Source: Lutibacter sp. (lineage in GTDB: Bacteria; Bacteroidota; Bacteroidia; Flavobacteriales; Flavobacteriaceae). From it: DNA of 5,453 nt. The stretch's first letter is position 1; each line of letters begins with the position of its first letter. This document shows, piece after piece, positions 1 to 5,453 of the stretch. Location of the stretch: positions 41,415-46,867 of the forward strand of contig NVVE01000014.1 of NCBI GenBank assembly GCA_002733285.1. The letters are read 5' to 3'. The notes under the pieces are model-generated. The model had not been told where the DNA came from. It made no database searches and worked only from the letters and a program-made list of their open reading frames with translations. The position numbers and the translations under genes are program-made.

Positions 1-527
1 CCTCTTAAAGTTCCTGATCCTCCAGCAAATGATTTGAAGCCATTAAATATGTATGCTTGATATTTTAATGAAGCATTGTCTATTTTCCCTGAGATACCAA
101 TACCTAGCTCTCTCCAAGTTGTTGGAACAATATATTTATCAACGTTTGGACGTTCAACACCATAATATGTTGGTGGCTCATGATACTCATTGATGATTCC
201 CATTGGTACCAAAATTAAACCAGCAAGAACATTTATATTATTCGCTGCTTGATATCTTATATAAGCTTGTTCTACATATACCTCTTTTACATGTTCATAT
301 TCCAGTTCGGATACAAAACTAACCTTATCATTAAATTTATACCCCAAAAACATAACTATTCTGTGTATATCTAAATTTCCCGCTTTTGAACCATCTGGTT
401 CATTATAATCAATTTGAGCATAAGCTCCAATGGTTACTTTATTTGAGTTATTTGAACTTCCATCTTCTTGAGAATAACCAACTAAACTGATTAACAATGT
501 TGTTATTACTAATCCTATTTTTTTCAT
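1..527 (-). CDS. Outer-membrane beta-barrel porin, phosphate-selective porin O/P-like (5' part only)
   Basis: The first 175 codons are present and the gene continues past the left edge. Residues 1-19 form a Sec signal peptide: MKK, then a hydrophobic core, then GYS before Gln20, a cleavage context common in flavobacteria. The mature part shows alternating aromatic/hydrophobic strands typical of an outer-membrane barrel (VTIGAYAQIDY at 31-41, DIHRIVMFLGYKF at 53-65, VSFVSELEYEHV at 69-80, VEQAYIRYQ at 85-93). It then has the block GLILVPMGIINEYHEPP (103-119) and VERPNVDKYIVPTTWRELG (124-142), which I recognise from Bacteroidetes porins annotated as phosphate-selective O/P-like. This name describes the fold family; the substrate cannot be read from the sequence. 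The ATG at 527 is chosen because the signal peptide starts there. It is preceded by its own promoter-like box and paired operator-like palindromes, so it is probably a separately regulated unit. No Shine-Dalgarno is seen. Confidence 0.85.
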   Translation of the reverse strand, partial: MKKIGLVITTLLISLVGYSQEDGSSNNSNKVTIGAYAQIDYNEPDGSKAGNLDIHRIVMFLGYKFNDKVSFVSELEYEHVKEVYVEQAYIRYQAANNINVLAGLILVPMGIINEYHEPPTYYGVERPNVDKYIVPTTWRELGIGISGKIDNASLKYQAYIFNGFKSFAGGSGTLR

Positions 528-544
528 TCTTAATACCTATTTTA

Positions 545-563
545 ATTTAGACTCGTTTTAAAT
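545..563 (-). promoter_or_regulatory. Operator-like 19-bp near-palindrome, promoter-proximal copy
   Basis: On the plus strand this reads ATTTAGACTCGTTTTAAAT, a 9-1-9 arrangement with 6 of 9 arm pairs complementary. It matches the copy at 606-624 at 16 of 19 positions. It begins 6 bp downstream of the porin -7 box, so it would cover the predicted start of transcription, a position that suits a repressor. The 9-1-9 layout and the TTA...TAA edges resemble Fur/PerR-type boxes. The regulator is inferred, not shown. Confidence 0.45.
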
Positions 564-569
564 AAGGTG

Positions 570-577
570 CAAATATA
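570..577 (-). promoter_or_regulatory. Porin -7 promoter element (TATATTTG)
   Basis: The minus strand reads TATATTTG followed by C, an exact match to the Bacteroidetes primary sigma factor -7 consensus TAnnTTTG. Transcription would start near 563-565, giving a leader of about 36-38 nt before the porin ATG at 527. No clear -33 TTG lies at the usual distance, only a T-rich run at 595-600. This fits a promoter that needs an activator or is tightly controlled, but it is weak evidence. Confidence 0.55.
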
Positions 578-605
578 TATTCAATTTTAGAATTAAAAAA
601 GGCTT

Positions 606-624
606 ATTTAGAATAATTTTAAAT
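606..624 (-). promoter_or_regulatory. Operator-like 19-bp near-palindrome, distal copy
   Basis: On the plus strand this reads ATTTAGAATAATTTTAAAT. The 9-1-9 arms pair at 8 of 9 positions. Its inner 15 bp (TTAGAAT-A-ATTTTAA) match the Bacillus PerR-box consensus TTATAAT-N-ATTATAA at 12 of 14 fixed positions, so a Fur-superfamily regulator is a reasonable guess. The site centre is about 61 bp from the centre of the proximal copy (545-563), close to six helical turns, with the -7 box between them. Confidence 0.5.
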
Positions 625-626
625 AG

Positions 627-642
627 TATGACTTATGTCATA
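627..642 (-). promoter_or_regulatory. Perfect dyad TATGAC-N4-GTCATA upstream of the porin promoter
   Basis: Six-base arms are perfectly complementary around a 4-bp spacer, starting 2 bp beyond the distal 19-bp palindrome. The centre is about 70 bp upstream of the predicted porin start, a position typical of class I activator sites. The spacing resembles CRP/FNR-family sites, but the half-site is neither the classical CRP (TGTGA) nor FNR (TTGAT) one. It could also form a small 6-bp hairpin at the end of the lyase transcript, although no U-tract follows. Confidence 0.35.
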
Positions 643-685
643 TTTTGAATTAACAAAAATATATTTTTGATTGATTTTGAGATGT

Positions 686-1540
686 TTAGAAAATCTTTAA
701 GGCTTCATTGTAAGCACTCTCAAAGCTCATTGCTTGTAAATTTGTAGTAGCTTTTTGTTGATTAAAGTAAGAAAGTAGCTTTTCTGTGGGCATATTCCCA
801 GTTAATTCATCCGTCGCCATTGGGCAACCACCAAACCCTTTAATCGCTCCATCAAAACGTTTACATCCCGCTTTATAAGCAGCATCAACCTTTTCAAACC
901 AAGAGGTTGGGGTAGTATGTAAATGTGCTCCAAATTCAATATGAGTATATGCAGGAATTAAATTTGAAAATAGCTCAGTAATAATTGTTGGCGTTGAGCT
1001 TCCTATTGTATCAGATAGTGATAAAGTTGTAACACCCATGTTAGAAAGTTGTTCCGTCCAATTTGAAACAATTTCGACATTCCAAGAATCACCATAAGGG
1101 TTACCAAAGCCCATTGATAGATACGCAACCACTTCTTTATTTGTTTTATCAGCTATAGTTAGAACTTCTTCTAAGATAATAATTGACTGTGCTATGGTTT
1201 TATGCGTATTTCGCATCTGAAAATTTTCTGAAATAGAAAAGGGATACCCTAAGTAATCAATTTCTTCAAAGTGCGATGCATCATTAGCTCCACGGATATT
1301 AGCAACAATAGCCAATAATTTACTTTTAGTTTTACTTAAATCAAGCTTAGCAAGCACATCTGCAGTATCACGCATTTGTGGAATTGCTTTTGGTGAAACA
1401 AAACTCCCAAAATCTATAGTATCAAAGCCAACTCGTAAAAGAGAATTTATATATTGAGATTTCGCCTCAGTAGGAATAAAATGAGACCTAATACCTTGCA
1501 TGGCATCACGTGGACATTCTATAATTTTTACTTTTTTCAT
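686..1540 (-). CDS. Hydroxymethylglutaryl-CoA lyase-family protein (DRE-TIM metallolyase)
   Basis: This 284-residue protein has the normal length for bacterial HMG-CoA lyase (also called mvaB or hmgL), which splits HMG-CoA into acetyl-CoA and acetoacetate at the end of leucine breakdown. Visible TIM-barrel motifs, with human enzyme counterparts: PRDAMQ with R11/D12 (R41/D42), FVSPKAIPQM (47-56), SLSDTIGSSTP with D177 (D204), HLH at 206-208 (H233/H235, metal ligands), GFGGCP with C239 (C266, catalytic loop) and GN at 248-249 (N275). The spacing D177-H206-C239 equals the human spacing. Differences from the classical signature are Gly43 to Ala13, Glu72 to Asp43, His-Asp-Thr to His-Thr-Thr after the metal histidines, and one extra residue between C239 and N249. 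These look like subfamily traits, since I recall similar flavobacterial proteins, so the fold is certain and the exact substrate less so. The ATG at 1540 has a -7 box 7 nt upstream, implying an almost leaderless mRNA. It ends 158 bp before the porin start. Confidence 0.88.
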   Translation of the reverse strand: MKKVKIIECPRDAMQGIRSHFIPTEAKSQYINSLLRVGFDTIDFGSFVSPKAIPQMRDTADVLAKLDLSKTKSKLLAIVANIRGANDASHFEEIDYLGYPFSISENFQMRNTHKTIAQSIIILEEVLTIADKTNKEVVAYLSMGFGNPYGDSWNVEIVSNWTEQLSNMGVTTLSLSDTIGSSTPTIITELFSNLIPAYTHIEFGAHLHTTPTSWFEKVDAAYKAGCKRFDGAIKGFGGCPMATDELTGNMPTEKLLSYFNQQKATTNLQAMSFESAYNEALKIF

Positions 1541-1547
1541 GGGCGTT

Positions 1548-1555
1548 CAAATATA
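1548..1555 (-). promoter_or_regulatory. HMG-CoA lyase -7 promoter element (TATATTTG), nearly leaderless
   Basis: The minus strand reads TATATTTG, then AACGCCC, then the ATG at 1540. The box exactly fits TAnnTTTG. With a start of transcription a few bases past the box, the 5' leader would be about 0-4 nt. The promoter sits just past the stop codon of the small membrane-protein gene (1563), and any -33 region would lie inside that gene's last codons, where only a T-rich run (about 1567-1573) is seen. Confidence 0.55.
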
Positions 1556-1562
1556 CAATATC

Positions 1563-1760
1563 CTAGTAAAAAAATAGTATAAAAAATGCGATTCCAATAA
1601 ATGCTAAGATTCTTACCAACTTAATTTTCAAGTCAAGTGTAGGTTGAGATTTAATATATGCTAAAAAATTGCTAGATAAAATTGAAACAATTGAAAAAAA
1701 TATAAACACTTGTAACATAAATAATGTTCCTAAAACATAAATAAGATTTGGGATAAGCAT
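1563..1760 (-). CDS. Small two-helix membrane protein of unknown function
   Basis: This is a 65-residue protein from the ATG at 1760; an upstream TTG at 1775 would add 5 residues. I do not recognise a family. Two hydrophobic segments are visible, about residues 2-33 (rich in Leu, Ile, Phe; Pro4) and 49-65 (ILAFIGIAFFILFFY at the very end). They are joined by a polar linker with KSQPTLDLKIKLVR (37-50), whose lysines and arginine suggest a cytoplasmic loop with both termini outside, by the positive-inside rule. The frame is open, has a sensible membrane-protein composition, and fills the space between pyrD and the lyase. No TAnnTTTG box lies directly upstream, so it may be read from the pyrD promoter, 54 bp after the pyrD stop. 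It could be a chance open frame in AT-rich DNA, since T-rich codons favour hydrophobic residues. Confidence 0.55.
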   Translation of the reverse strand: MLIPNLIYVLGTLFMLQVFIFFSIVSILSSNFLAYIKSQPTLDLKIKLVRILAFIGIAFFILFFY

Positions 1761-1814
1761 TATTGTAAGTAACAAGAAAGATCATTACAACGGTCTAAGT
1801 ATTTCGTAGTTAGA

Positions 1815-2849
1815 TTAAGATAGCTCTAAAATAGCTTTGTTAATCTTTTTTATTAAACTGGGCCCTTCATATATAAATCCAGTATAAATTTGAACTAAAT
1901 CTGCTCCTGCCTTTAATTTTTCTAAAGCATCTTCTTTTGAGTGAATACCTCCCACTCCAATTATTGGAAATGCTTTATTTGAAGTTTTAGCTAAATATTT
2001 AATTACTTGCGTACTTCTATCCTTAATAGGTTTTCCGCTTAATCCTCCACTACCTATTTTACTTAATTGTTTCTTAGAAGCTTTTAAACTGTCTCTATTT
2101 ATGGAAGTATTTGAAGCTATAACACCATCAATTTTAGTTTTTGAAACGATTTCAATTACTTCATCTAATTGAATTTCATTTAAATCGGGTGCAATTTTTA
2201 ATAATATTGGCTTTTGAGAAGAAAATGATTTATTTAATTTTTGAACTGCTATTATCAATTCAATTAAATAATCTTTATCTGTTAATTTAGCGTGACTACC
2301 TACATTGGGGCAGCTAACATTCAGCACAAAATAATCTACAAATGAATGTAGTTCTCTAAAACACTTCAAATAATCATCAGTATACCAATCTGGCATAGTA
2401 AGCGTATTTTTTCCAATATTCCCTCCAATCAAAACTTTTCCCATATTCCCTTTCAACTGTTCGACTACAGCTTTCAGACCTTCATTATTAAATCCCATAC
2501 GGTTGATTAGTCCATTGTCAGCTTTCAATCTAAAAACTCTTTTTTTAGGATTTCCCTCTTGTGGTTCAGGAGTAATTGTTCCAATTTCAATAAACCCAAA
2601 TCCGAAATTTGCTAGTTCGTTGTATAAAACGGCGTTTTTATCAAATCCTGCCGCCAAACCTACAGGATTCTTAAAGGTTAAGCCAAAAAGATTACGTTCT
2701 AATCGCTTATCATCAACTTGATATAAACTTCTAAAAATAGGAGGTACTCCAGGTATTTTGGATAAATATTTAATAAGCATGAATGTAAAGTGATGAATAT
2801 TTTCAGGATCGAAAAGAAAAAATAGAGGTCGAATTATACGCTTGTACAT
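1815..2849 (-). CDS. pyrD: Dihydroorotate dehydrogenase (quinone), class 2
   Basis: PyrD oxidises dihydroorotate to orotate in pyrimidine synthesis, passing electrons through FMN to membrane quinone. From the ATG at 2849 the protein has 344 residues, close to E. coli PyrD (336). The N-terminus [23 protein letters not shown] aligns without gaps to E. coli, including FDPE and His19 of the membrane-bound helices, so this start is preferred over the in-frame TTG at 2867, which lies in the promoter. FMN/barrel motifs: [13 protein letters not shown] (61-73), [14 protein letters not shown] (88-101), NRMGFNNEG (116-124), GGNIGKN (142-148), LLKIAPDL with Lys218, ASNTS (245-249), GGLSGKP (268-274), GVGGIHS (298-304) and [13 protein letters not shown] (318-330). 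The unusual point is NVSCPNV (177-183): Cys180 stands where class 2 enzymes such as E. coli (Ser175) carry the catalytic Ser, and Val183 replaces the neighbouring Thr. Both are class 1-like. The small membrane-protein gene follows after 54 bp. Confidence 0.96.
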   Translation of the reverse strand: MYKRIIRPLFFLFDPENIHHFTFMLIKYLSKIPGVPPIFRSLYQVDDKRLERNLFGLTFKNPVGLAAGFDKNAVLYNELANFGFGFIEIGTITPEPQEGNPKKRVFRLKADNGLINRMGFNNEGLKAVVEQLKGNMGKVLIGGNIGKNTLTMPDWYTDDYLKCFRELHSFVDYFVLNVSCPNVGSHAKLTDKDYLIELIIAVQKLNKSFSSQKPILLKIAPDLNEIQLDEVIEIVSKTKIDGVIASNTSINRDSLKASKKQLSKIGSGGLSGKPIKDRSTQVIKYLAKTSNKAFPIIGVGGIHSKEDALEKLKAGADLVQIYTGFIYEGPSLIKKINKAILELS

Positions 2850-2864
2850 AGAATTATGTTTGTG

Positions 2865-2872
2865 CAAAATTA
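2865..2872 (-). promoter_or_regulatory. pyrD -7 promoter element (TAATTTTG)
   Basis: The minus strand reads TAATTTTG followed by C, an exact TAnnTTTG match, ending 15 nt before the pyrD ATG at 2849. Its first base is the last-but-one base of the T/A tract of the pheT terminator, so terminator and promoter are fused back to back. The predicted leader is about 10 nt with no Shine-Dalgarno. The -33 region would fall in the terminator stem, where no TTG is found at the expected spacing. Confidence 0.5.
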
Positions 2873-2908
2873 AAAAAAAAGCCTTTAGAAAAAATTTCTA
2901 AAGGCTTT
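2872..2908 (-). terminator. Intrinsic terminator of pheT
   Basis: Starting 19 bp past the pheT stop, the minus strand has the 14-bp perfect inverted repeat AAAGCCTTTAGAAA / TTTCTAAAGGCTTT (arms 2908-2895 and 2891-2878) around a 3-nt loop, with A-U pairs next to the loop likely open. The arm ends in TTT and six more T follow, so the T-run reaches nine from 2880 to 2872. This is a classical rho-independent terminator for minus-strand transcription. On the plus strand only a short TTTAA follows, so it is much weaker in that direction. Confidence 0.93.
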
Positions 2909-2927
2909 AATATTATAAAGATTTTAT

Positions 2928-5354
2928 TTATCGCAGTGTAGCACCAACATTTTTCTCAAATGTTTGTTGCAATTTTTGCATAATTTTATCTATTTGTTTA
3001 TCGTTTAGTGTTTTATTTTCGTCTTGAATTAAAAAACTTACAGCGTACGATTTTTTGCCTGCCTCAAGTCTATCGCCTTCATATACATCAAATAAATCTA
3101 CTTCTTTTAAAAAGTTCTTTTCAGCTTGAAATGCTAGCGTGTATATTTCGGTAAAAGTGATCTCTTTATTCAATAATAAAGCGAAATCTCTTTTTACAGC
3201 TTGAAATTTTGGAAGTTCCATAATTTTAACATGTGATTTACCCCCAACTTTCAATACATTTTCCCAATTAAAATCAGCAAATAAAACTTCTTGTTTAATT
3301 CCAAACTCATTCAAAATTGGACGTTTAATAACTCCTAAATCTACTAACTTAATTTTCCCTAAACTCAACGTAATTCCTTCAGAAAACACATCATTTTTAG
3401 TTGGAGTAGTTTTTAAATTTTTAATACCTAAACGTTGCAACAATGAACTTACAATTCCTTTTACAAAATAAAAATCTGAAGTTTGTTGAGTTACATTCCA
3501 ATTGTCTTTTGTTCTCTTTCCGGTAATAAATAATGTTAGATGCTTTTGTTCGCTATAACCGCTTTCATAGTGATGATAGGATTTTCCAAACTCAAATAAT
3601 TTTAAGGAATTATTTTTTCTGTTGATATTATAAATAACAGATTCTAATCCGCTAAATAACAGTGATTGACGCATTACACCTAAATCATTACTTAAAGGGT
3701 TAAGCATTGCAACATTATGCGCTTCATTTAAGTTTTCAGTCAAAGAGATATAGTCTGTTTTTGTTAAAGAATTAGCCATCGTTTCATTAAATCCTTGAGA
3801 ATTTAATTGAGTTGCAATAACATTTTCAATTTTTATATCATCCAATTCTGAAAAAGAAATTGAAGTATTTAGTTTGTGTGAAAATTCAACATTATTGTAT
3901 CCGTAAACTCTTAAGATTTCTTCAATAACATCTGCTTCTCTTGTTACATCAACTCGATATGAAGGAATTGTTAAACCTAATCCTCCATCAGTTACACTAT
4001 TAAATTTAATATCTAAAGATGCCAATATGTTTTTTACCGTTTCTCTTGGGATTTCAGCACCAATTAAACGATCCATTTTCTCATAGGATAAAAATACTTG
4101 AAAATCTTCTATTTTAGTAGGATACAAATCAACAATTTCAGACGAAACTTTACCACCTGCTACCTCTAAAATTAGATTTGCTGCTCTTTTAAGCGCATAT
4201 TTTGTGATGTTTGGATCAATACCCCTTTCAAACCTGAAAGAAGCATCTGTATTTAACGCATGTCTTTTCGCAGTTTTTCTAATTGCAACAGGATTAAAAT
4301 AAGCACTTTCTAAAAATATGGATGATGTATTTTCGGTGACTCCAGAGTCAATTCCTCCAAAAACTCCTGCAATACACATTGGCTCCTCTTTTCCATTACA
4401 TATCATTAAATCTTCTTCATGCAGCTCTCGTTCAATACCATCAAGTGTCGTAAATTTTGTTCCTGTAGGTAAGGTTTTAACGATTACTTTTTGTCCTCTA
4501 AATCTTGCCGTATCAAAGGCATGTAATGGTTGTCCCAATTCATGTAATACAAAATTTGTAACATCAACAATATTATTTATAGGGGTCAATCCAATTGCTT
4601 TTAACTTATTTTGAATCCACTCAGGTGATTCTTTCACAGTAATATCAGATATAGTAACACCCGCATATCTTGGTGCTTTCTCAACATCTTCTACAACAAC
4701 ATCAAATTTCAACGTTCTGTCATCAACATGAAAATCGCTTACAGAAGGTGAAATTAATTCAAGTGATACCCCATGTTGTAATAAACCCGCGCGCAAATCA
4801 CGAGCTGTTCCCAAATGACTCATTGCATCGGCTCTATTGGGTGTTAACCCTATTTCAAAAACCTGATCTTTTTCTATATTAAAAATTTTATAAGCGGGTG
4901 TACCTGCAACGAGAGCATCATCTAAAACAAGTATTCCATCATGGCTTGTACCCAATCCTAGTTCATCTTCGGCACAAATCATTCCATGACTTTCTTCTCC
5001 TCTAATTTTACCTTTTTTAATTTTAAAGCCCTCTCCTTTATTATCATATAAGGTTGAGCCAACAGTAACTACCGGTACAGTTTGTCCGGCTGCCACATTT
5101 GGAGCCCCACAAACAATTTGCACGGGTTCTCCTTTTCCTAAATCTACTGTTGTAACTTTTAATCTATCCGCATTAGGATGTTTAACGCACGTCAACACCT
5201 TACCCACAACAACACCTGCTAAACTTCCTTTAATTGACTCAACAGTTTCAATTCCTTCAACTTCAAGCCCTAAATCAGTTAACAATTCTCCCGTTTTCTC
5301 AGCTTCCCAATCAACCTTTAAAAATTGTTTTAACCAATTGTATGATATTTTCAT
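2928..5354 (-). CDS. pheT: Phenylalanine--tRNA ligase beta subunit
   Basis: This 808-residue protein has the full length for bacterial PheT, which pairs with PheS as an alpha2-beta2 cytoplasmic enzyme charging tRNA-Phe. Domains in order: N-terminal MKISYNWLKQFLKVD; an EMAP-like tRNA-binding OB fold at about 43-155 (VVVGKVLTCVKHPNADRLKV, CGAPNVAAGQTVPV, IRGEESHGMICAEDELGLG); the linker TPNRADAMSHLGTARDL (171-187); the B3/B4 editing domain at about 215-385 (INNIVDVTNFVLHELGQPLHAFD, SSIFLESAYF, RHALNTDASFRFERGIDP); the B5 domain at about 415-485 (LSYEKMDRLIG, IPSYRVDVTREADVIEEILRVYGYNN); the catalytic-like core at about 490-705 (NPLSNDLGVMRQSLL, LFEFGKSY); and the C-terminal ferredoxin-fold anticodon-binding domain at about 714-808 (PKFQAVKRDFALLL, LFDVYEG, SYAVSFLIQD, ending in VGATLR). 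No interruption or missing domain is seen. pheS is not adjacent within this window. The gene ends 19 bp before a strong terminator and has no obvious TAnnTTTG box upstream, so it may be transcribed with whatever lies at or beyond 5365-5453. Confidence 0.98.
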   Translation of the reverse strand: MKISYNWLKQFLKVDWEAEKTGELLTDLGLEVEGIETVESIKGSLAGVVVGKVLTCVKHPNADRLKVTTVDLGKGEPVQIVCGAPNVAAGQTVPVVTVGSTLYDNKGEGFKIKKGKIRGEESHGMICAEDELGLGTSHDGILVLDDALVAGTPAYKIFNIEKDQVFEIGLTPNRADAMSHLGTARDLRAGLLQHGVSLELISPSVSDFHVDDRTLKFDVVVEDVEKAPRYAGVTISDITVKESPEWIQNKLKAIGLTPINNIVDVTNFVLHELGQPLHAFDTARFRGQKVIVKTLPTGTKFTTLDGIERELHEEDLMICNGKEEPMCIAGVFGGIDSGVTENTSSIFLESAYFNPVAIRKTAKRHALNTDASFRFERGIDPNITKYALKRAANLILEVAGGKVSSEIVDLYPTKIEDFQVFLSYEKMDRLIGAEIPRETVKNILASLDIKFNSVTDGGLGLTIPSYRVDVTREADVIEEILRVYGYNNVEFSHKLNTSISFSELDDIKIENVIATQLNSQGFNETMANSLTKTDYISLTENLNEAHNVAMLNPLSNDLGVMRQSLLFSGLESVIYNINRKNNSLKLFEFGKSYHHYESGYSEQKHLTLFITGKRTKDNWNVTQQTSDFYFVKGIVSSLLQRLGIKNLKTTPTKNDVFSEGITLSLGKIKLVDLGVIKRPILNEFGIKQEVLFADFNWENVLKVGGKSHVKIMELPKFQAVKRDFALLLNKEITFTEIYTLAFQAEKNFLKEVDLFDVYEGDRLEAGKKSYAVSFLIQDENKTLNDKQIDKIMQKLQQTFEKNVGATLR

Positions 5355-5364
5355 GTGTTTATAT

Positions 5365-5453
5365 TTATTGTTTTTTAACGGTCACATGCTGTTCGCTGTT
5401 AATCATTCCCTTCGGTGATAAACATTTTAACATGCTCGTTTCATTCTTGTTTA
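5365..5453 (-). CDS. Possible 3' end of an unknown upstream gene (partial)
   Basis: One minus-strand frame is open from the right edge for 28 codons to a TAA at 5367-5365, ending ...SEQHVTVKKQ, and stops 10 bp before the pheT ATG. The region is noticeably richer in G+C than the 528-685 intergenic gap, which would suit coding sequence, and no promoter box for pheT is seen in it. The peptide is polar with no motif I recognise. A plus-strand frame is also open through the same stretch, so this may be a chance frame in a leader region instead. Confidence 0.25.
   Translation of the reverse strand, partial: NKNETSMLKCLSPKGMINSEQHVTVKKQ

Noticed and set aside
654..669. 16-bp perfect palindrome CAAAAATATATTTTTG after the lyase gene, considered as a terminator
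   Set aside because: The centre is all A/T with no loop and only one G-C pair, so the RNA hairpin would be very weak, and no U-tract follows. Such palindromes are expected by chance in DNA this AT-rich.
1761..1775. TTG start at 1775 for the small membrane protein
   Set aside because: An ATG lies five codons downstream and begins right before the first hydrophobic segment; the extra residues add nothing recognisable.
2503..2721. Plus-strand open frame of 72 codons inside pyrD
   Set aside because: It lies fully antisense to highly conserved pyrD motifs ([22 protein letters not shown] region), and its protein has no recognisable features.
2850..2867. TTG start for pyrD adding six residues
   Set aside because: The TTG is part of the -7 promoter box, and the ATG at 2849 gives an N-terminus that aligns residue by residue to E. 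coli PyrD.
4318..4614. Plus-strand open frame of 98 codons inside pheT
   Set aside because: It is a shadow of the conserved B3/B4 domain coding sequence on the other strand; Ser/Pro/Cys-rich translation with no family resemblance.
4670..4882. Plus-strand open frame of 70 codons inside pheT
   Set aside because: It is antisense to pheT and its His/Gln-rich translation looks like a by-product of the opposite strand's codons.
1..5453. Mobile element, CRISPR array, tRNA/rRNA, toxin-antitoxin or defence system
   Set aside because: No transposase-like or terminal inverted repeat structure, regularly spaced repeats, tRNA cloverleaf or characteristic protein motif was found. The window is filled by metabolic, translation and porin genes of even composition.

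Overview
The window reads as an ordinary stretch of chromosome from an AT-rich member of the Bacteroidetes, most likely a flavobacterium. The evidence is: an outer-membrane porin whose signal peptide ends in the YSQ typical of the group; protein sequences of pyrD, pheT and the HMG-CoA lyase that have the flavobacterial look as I remember it (no alignment was run); no Shine-Dalgarno sequences; and three good matches to the Bacteroidetes -7 promoter element TAnnTTTG directly upstream of genes. The genus cannot be fixed from this sequence.

Every gene I can support lies on the minus strand, so transcription runs from high to low coordinates. In that order they are: a possible 3' end of an unknown gene (5365-5453, weak); pheT, the beta subunit of phenylalanyl-tRNA synthetase (5354-2928); a strong intrinsic terminator (2908-2872); pyrD, a quinone-type dihydroorotate dehydrogenase (2849-1815); a small two-helix membrane protein of unknown function (1760-1563); an HMG-CoA lyase-family enzyme (1540-686); a 158-bp regulatory gap (685-528); and the first 175 residues of a beta-barrel porin that runs off the left edge (527-1).

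The genes do not form one pathway. pheT serves translation, pyrD pyrimidine synthesis, the lyase probably leucine or ketone-body metabolism, and the porin outer-membrane transport. Promoter-like boxes before pyrD, the lyase and the porin suggest several short transcription units. No mobile element, CRISPR array, tRNA, rRNA or defence system was seen.

The points most worth a second look are: (1) the porin control region, where two 19-bp near-palindromes that match each other at 16 of 19 positions and resemble Fur/PerR boxes flank the promoter, next to a separate TATGAC-N4-GTCATA dyad; (2) a Cys where class 2 dihydroorotate dehydrogenases normally have their catalytic Ser; (3) promoters packed into neighbouring elements, with the pyrD -7 box inside the T-tract of the pheT terminator and the lyase -7 box only 7 nt from its ATG. 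No clearly new biological system is visible.
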